A DNA stretch of 7,874 bases from Armatimonadota bacterium. GTDB taxonomy: Bacteria > Armatimonadota > Zipacnadia > Zipacnadales > UBA11051. The stretch covers positions 1 to 7,874 of the forward strand of contig JAUWOG010000091.1 of the NCBI GenBank assembly GCA_030612305.1, read 5' to 3'. Under the pieces are notes generated by a model. The model saw only the letters and a list, made by a program, of their open reading frames with translations, did not search any database and had not been told where the DNA came from. The translations under genes were made by a program, and so were the position numbers. The stretch's first letter is position 1, and each line of letters begins with the position of its first letter. Below are positions 6,301-7,874 of the stretch, one piece after another.

Positions 6301-7874
6301 TGGCATCGCCAACATGCGCCGTCGCAAGATCCGAACGGCTCTCACCGCTGTCACTCTCATTCTCCTCACCTTCACAGTCATCAGCTTCACGTCCGTCGTT
6401 GCCGGCCTCAGGATCAACGAAATCAAGCTCCCCTTCGCTCCCGCCTACCAGGGCGTCATGCTCCGCGACCGCTCCTGGCTCTCGCTCGAATCGCCCACTG
6501 CAGACATCATCGCCAACGAATTCGCCAATACCGGCACAGTCTCCCCGCGCGCCTGGTACACCTCCGCTCAGATTGACAAAGAGCTCATGGTTGATGTCAC
6601 CAACGCCGCCAATCTCGCCAAAAAGTACACCATCAGTTGCATCATCGGCCTCTCGCCCCAGGAACAGCAGGTTATGAAGGTCAGCGACATGATCATCGCC
6701 GGACGCTGGATAAGCGCCGAAGACAAGAACACCTGTCTCATACCAACCAGCGTCGCCGATGCACTCGGCATCACCCAGGATGACATCGGCGCCGCCGAGG
6801 TCATCATGTTTGGCAGCCGTTACCGCGTCATCGGCATCGTCAGTGAAGAGCAGATGCGCAAGCTCCGTGACCTTGACGGCGAGCCGCTCATGCCCGTCAA
6901 CTACGCCTTGCTGCGGCCCGAAATCCTCAAGGAACTCCAGCGCCAGGCCGAACAGCGCTCTCAGCTCGGCGCCAGCAGCGCCGGCTCGCTCCTCCAGGAG
7001 TACAAGCACTTCGGACCCGAGAAACTCATCATTCTCCCCTACAACCGCGTCCTCGAACTGGGCGGCACACTCCGCTCCATCGCCATCGCCTTCGATGATT
7101 CGGACACGGTCCTCACCAACGTGCAGAAAATGATGAAGCGCTTTGCGCTCTCCCTTTACACCGGCCTCGAGGACGCCACGTATCTGTTCAGCTCAGTGGG
7201 CGTCACCTCACTCAGCGGCATGGAGAGCATCATCATCCCCATCCTCATCGCGGCCCTCATCGTGCTCAACACCATGCTCGGCGCCGTCCACGAACGCACC
7301 CGTGAAATCGGCATCTACAGCTCACTGGGCCTCGCACCCTCCCATATCTCGATGCTCTTCCTCGCCGAAGCGGCCGTCTTCGCCGTTCTCGGTGCCATCA
7401 TGGGCTACCTGCTGGGGCAGGTCCTCACCAAAATACTCTATGCCACCGGCAGTACCCATGGACTCGAGCTCAACTACTCATCGCTCGCCGCAATAGCGGT
7501 GACTGTTATCTCCATGGCCGTCGTCATCCTTTCGACGCTGTATCCTAGTAAGCAGGCATCAAGAATTGCCTCGCCCGGCATCGAACGCCGCTGGTCACTG
7601 CCCGATCCCGACGGCGATCAGATGGTCATTACTCTCCCCTTCACCGTCACGGGCCGCGATGCCCACGGTGTCTCGGCATTCCTCAAGGAGTTCTTCGATG
7701 AGTACGTCGGATACGCGGGGGGCGACTTCCTGGCGGAGAACGTCCGTCTCGAGCCGGAGCAATACGAGCTCGGCGAGGGCATGGCAATTCACCTGCGCAT
7801 GTGGCTGGCGCCCTACGATCGCGGCGTCAGCCAGGACTTCAGCCTCGGCTGCGAGCCGACTGGCGACAGCGACA
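3320..7874 (+). CDS. Degenerate M28 peptidase fused to MacB/FtsX-type ABC permease (partial, 3' end outside window)
   Basis: An uninterrupted frame of 1518 codons, still open at the right edge. Residues 1-36 form a signal peptide (hydrophobic 16-30, AMA-AAG cleavage region; Cys27 gives a weak lipobox alternative). Residues 47-100 carry the M28 N-terminal pattern GSRVAGYSGND. About 100-230 is a PA-like domain. The M28 core starts at NVIGIL (244). Aligned by eye to active M28 enzymes, the zinc His is Tyr266, the catalytic Glu and neighbouring Glu ligand are His313-Phe314, while Asp268, Asp282, Asp433 and His509 remain. A leucine-heptad coiled coil (341-375) lies in an insert of about 100 residues. 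PVPNALVLVQG (605-615) starts a carboxypeptidase-regulatory-like beta module; 660-800 is unassigned and 800-877 looks helical. Three membrane helices (about 880-898, 908-929, 939-961) precede a MacB/FtsX unit: basic RRRKIR (1000-1005), helix 1006-1027, extracytoplasmic MacB-like domain with AGRW (1127-1130) and YRVIGIV (from 1168), helices near 1303-1322, 1350-1372 and 1388-1406, and ERTREIG (1325-1331). A cytoplasmic tail follows from about 1407. Topology is consistent throughout. No ATP-binding domain is present, so an ATPase partner is expected elsewhere. Transport, signalling and control of an envelope enzyme all remain possible. Confidence 0.9.
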   Translation, partial: MPNRCDRNYPRPAGRLLMLTAMFALGCLISPAMAAAGTHEQWASGIDMQRVVADLQTMEDLGSRVAGYSGNDRAADIVLAEFKRLGLETMVQKFNVPTPVDYGSYLEIDGKRYHLDALWPNLIRTSQVDKDGLTGPVIYVREGTLTPFNGKDVQGAIVMMDFNTQQNWMNAPLLGAAAVLFIEPLETTRGEAETKLLRVPIDVPRFYVGGDEAAEILAKLAESDIQGTVGYDKPMVWENRANRNVIGILKGRNAQLAKEAVILEAYYDSMSIVPARAPGASDACGIVSLLEIARLLADNPPDRTVIFLATSAHFLGLAGTREFVNLWGREPRKERFRDRRLKELERELKELERSLEETTTRLAEVMERLQTATERELQLKPANVLVGQLELSPPGAEERVERLTADIANKYNDIAIWNRLDQFERIHMLIGLDLSTHNNTLGAFQVGWYFVQAHLLRFYSPVGKQLTKYAEAAAAALGYEVGNVFVDGINPVKGREWHTFFPGKIAFDHEMMIRGGRPGFVFTTVNDARSLVDTPLDTVASLNIGNLQTQLRMLVCLLTDFINEPELREVALKRVEALKKMDDLEDIRGAVLEFRRKESFVPNTPVPNALVLVQGTSRMMMGVHTETLSMSNETSEFMLRGEMSGTGAKLEAYAFSPRNGDIVYAPDHGPDGDAKYPRDVSGRSGLKRPVIVFACATTDIYDLVDERYFQTLQKMFVYDAKNNSAPISYGFSLPVVASGGAEFPSYVEPCAAVYSLPNVALEITMGMGLLGVRMILINSTDNDPEGEGFRAANTPGIPFTPLQAARDMWRIDEYRMNKLAERGITNARLTSLHDMAKESLDVAENSIREREYDKGIAAARHAWGYESRAYPDVQRTSLDVVKGVLFYLALLIPFAYFGERLLIASRTVIGTIIGTVIVFLVVFMCLAMVHPAFKLTANPPIILLAFIIMALAVVVIAIVTMKFNEQLKAMKQSRGGVHEADVGRLSATTAAFSLGIANMRRRKIRTALTAVTLILLTFTVISFTSVVAGLRINEIKLPFAPAYQGVMLRDRSWLSLESPTADIIANEFANTGTVSPRAWYTSAQIDKELMVDVTNAANLAKKYTISCIIGLSPQEQQVMKVSDMIIAGRWISAEDKNTCLIPTSVADALGITQDDIGAAEVIMFGSRYRVIGIVSEEQMRKLRDLDGEPLMPVNYALLRPEILKELQRQAEQRSQLGASSAGSLLQEYKHFGPEKLIILPYNRVLELGGTLRSIAIAFDDSDTVLTNVQKMMKRFALSLYTGLEDATYLFSSVGVTSLSGMESIIIPILIAALIVLNTMLGAVHERTREIGIYSSLGLAPSHISMLFLAEAAVFAVLGAIMGYLLGQVLTKILYATGSTHGLELNYSSLAAIAVTVISMAVVILSTLYPSKQASRIASPGIERRWSLPDPDGDQMVITLPFTVTGRDAHGVSAFLKEFFDEYVGYAGGDFLAENVRLEPEQYELGEGMAIHLRMWLAPYDRGVSQDFSLGCEPTGDSD

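Noticed and set aside
6032..7009. A 325-codon open frame on the minus strand opposite the permease part
   Set aside because: It lies wholly antisense to the convincing MacB/FtsX coding sequence. Its composition is unusually acidic, as expected from reading C-ending codons backwards, and it shows no family motif.
1..7874. CRISPR array, tRNA, insertion sequence or phage features
   Set aside because: I saw no regularly spaced repeats, no cloverleaf-like sequence, no transposase motifs and no terminal inverted repeats. The coding is continuous and compositionally even.

Overview
The window is GC-rich bacterial DNA with a strong preference for C-ending codons and three well-supported genes, each with a purine-rich Shine-Dalgarno site 9-11 bases before its start. 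Gene content suggests an uncultured or rarely cultured Gram-negative lineage such as Armatimonadota, Planctomycetota, Hydrogenedentota or Sumerlaeota. This is inferred mainly from the DUF6785/DUF6784-type membrane protein and the very large peptidase-permease fusion. No rRNA, tRNA or other phylogenetic marker is present, so the assignment is weak.

Layout. Bases 1-148 hold no convincing gene. A minus-strand gene (934 to 149) encodes a 261-residue protein with an N-terminal four-cysteine zinc ribbon, a low-complexity linker and four predicted membrane helices. A 205-base divergent intergenic region (935-1139) separates it from a plus-strand gene with a GTG start (1140-3143). That gene encodes a complete 667-residue polytopic membrane protein whose two ends look like DUF6785 and DUF6784. 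After a 176-base gap containing a short tandem repeat and a small perfect hairpin, a giant open frame begins at 3320 and is still open at the right edge (at least 1518 codons).

The giant gene is the main item. It reads as signal peptide, M28-type peptidase with a PA-like insert, a second leucine-heptad coiled-coil insert, a beta-sandwich module, a helical region, three membrane helices, then a complete MacB/FtsX-type permease unit (helix, large extracytoplasmic domain, three helices) and a cytoplasmic C-terminal extension. The M28 core has lost the first zinc-binding His (Tyr instead) and the Glu-Glu pair that supplies the catalytic base and a zinc ligand (His-Phe instead). It keeps the bridging Asp, the later Asp and the final His. 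It therefore looks like a pseudo-peptidase, or at least one without the standard mechanism, covalently tied to a mechanotransmission-type ABC permease. No ATPase gene is seen; one may lie beyond the right edge.

The three products are all membrane-associated, and the last two genes are co-directional, so a common envelope role is possible but unproven. Nothing in the window identifies a substrate.
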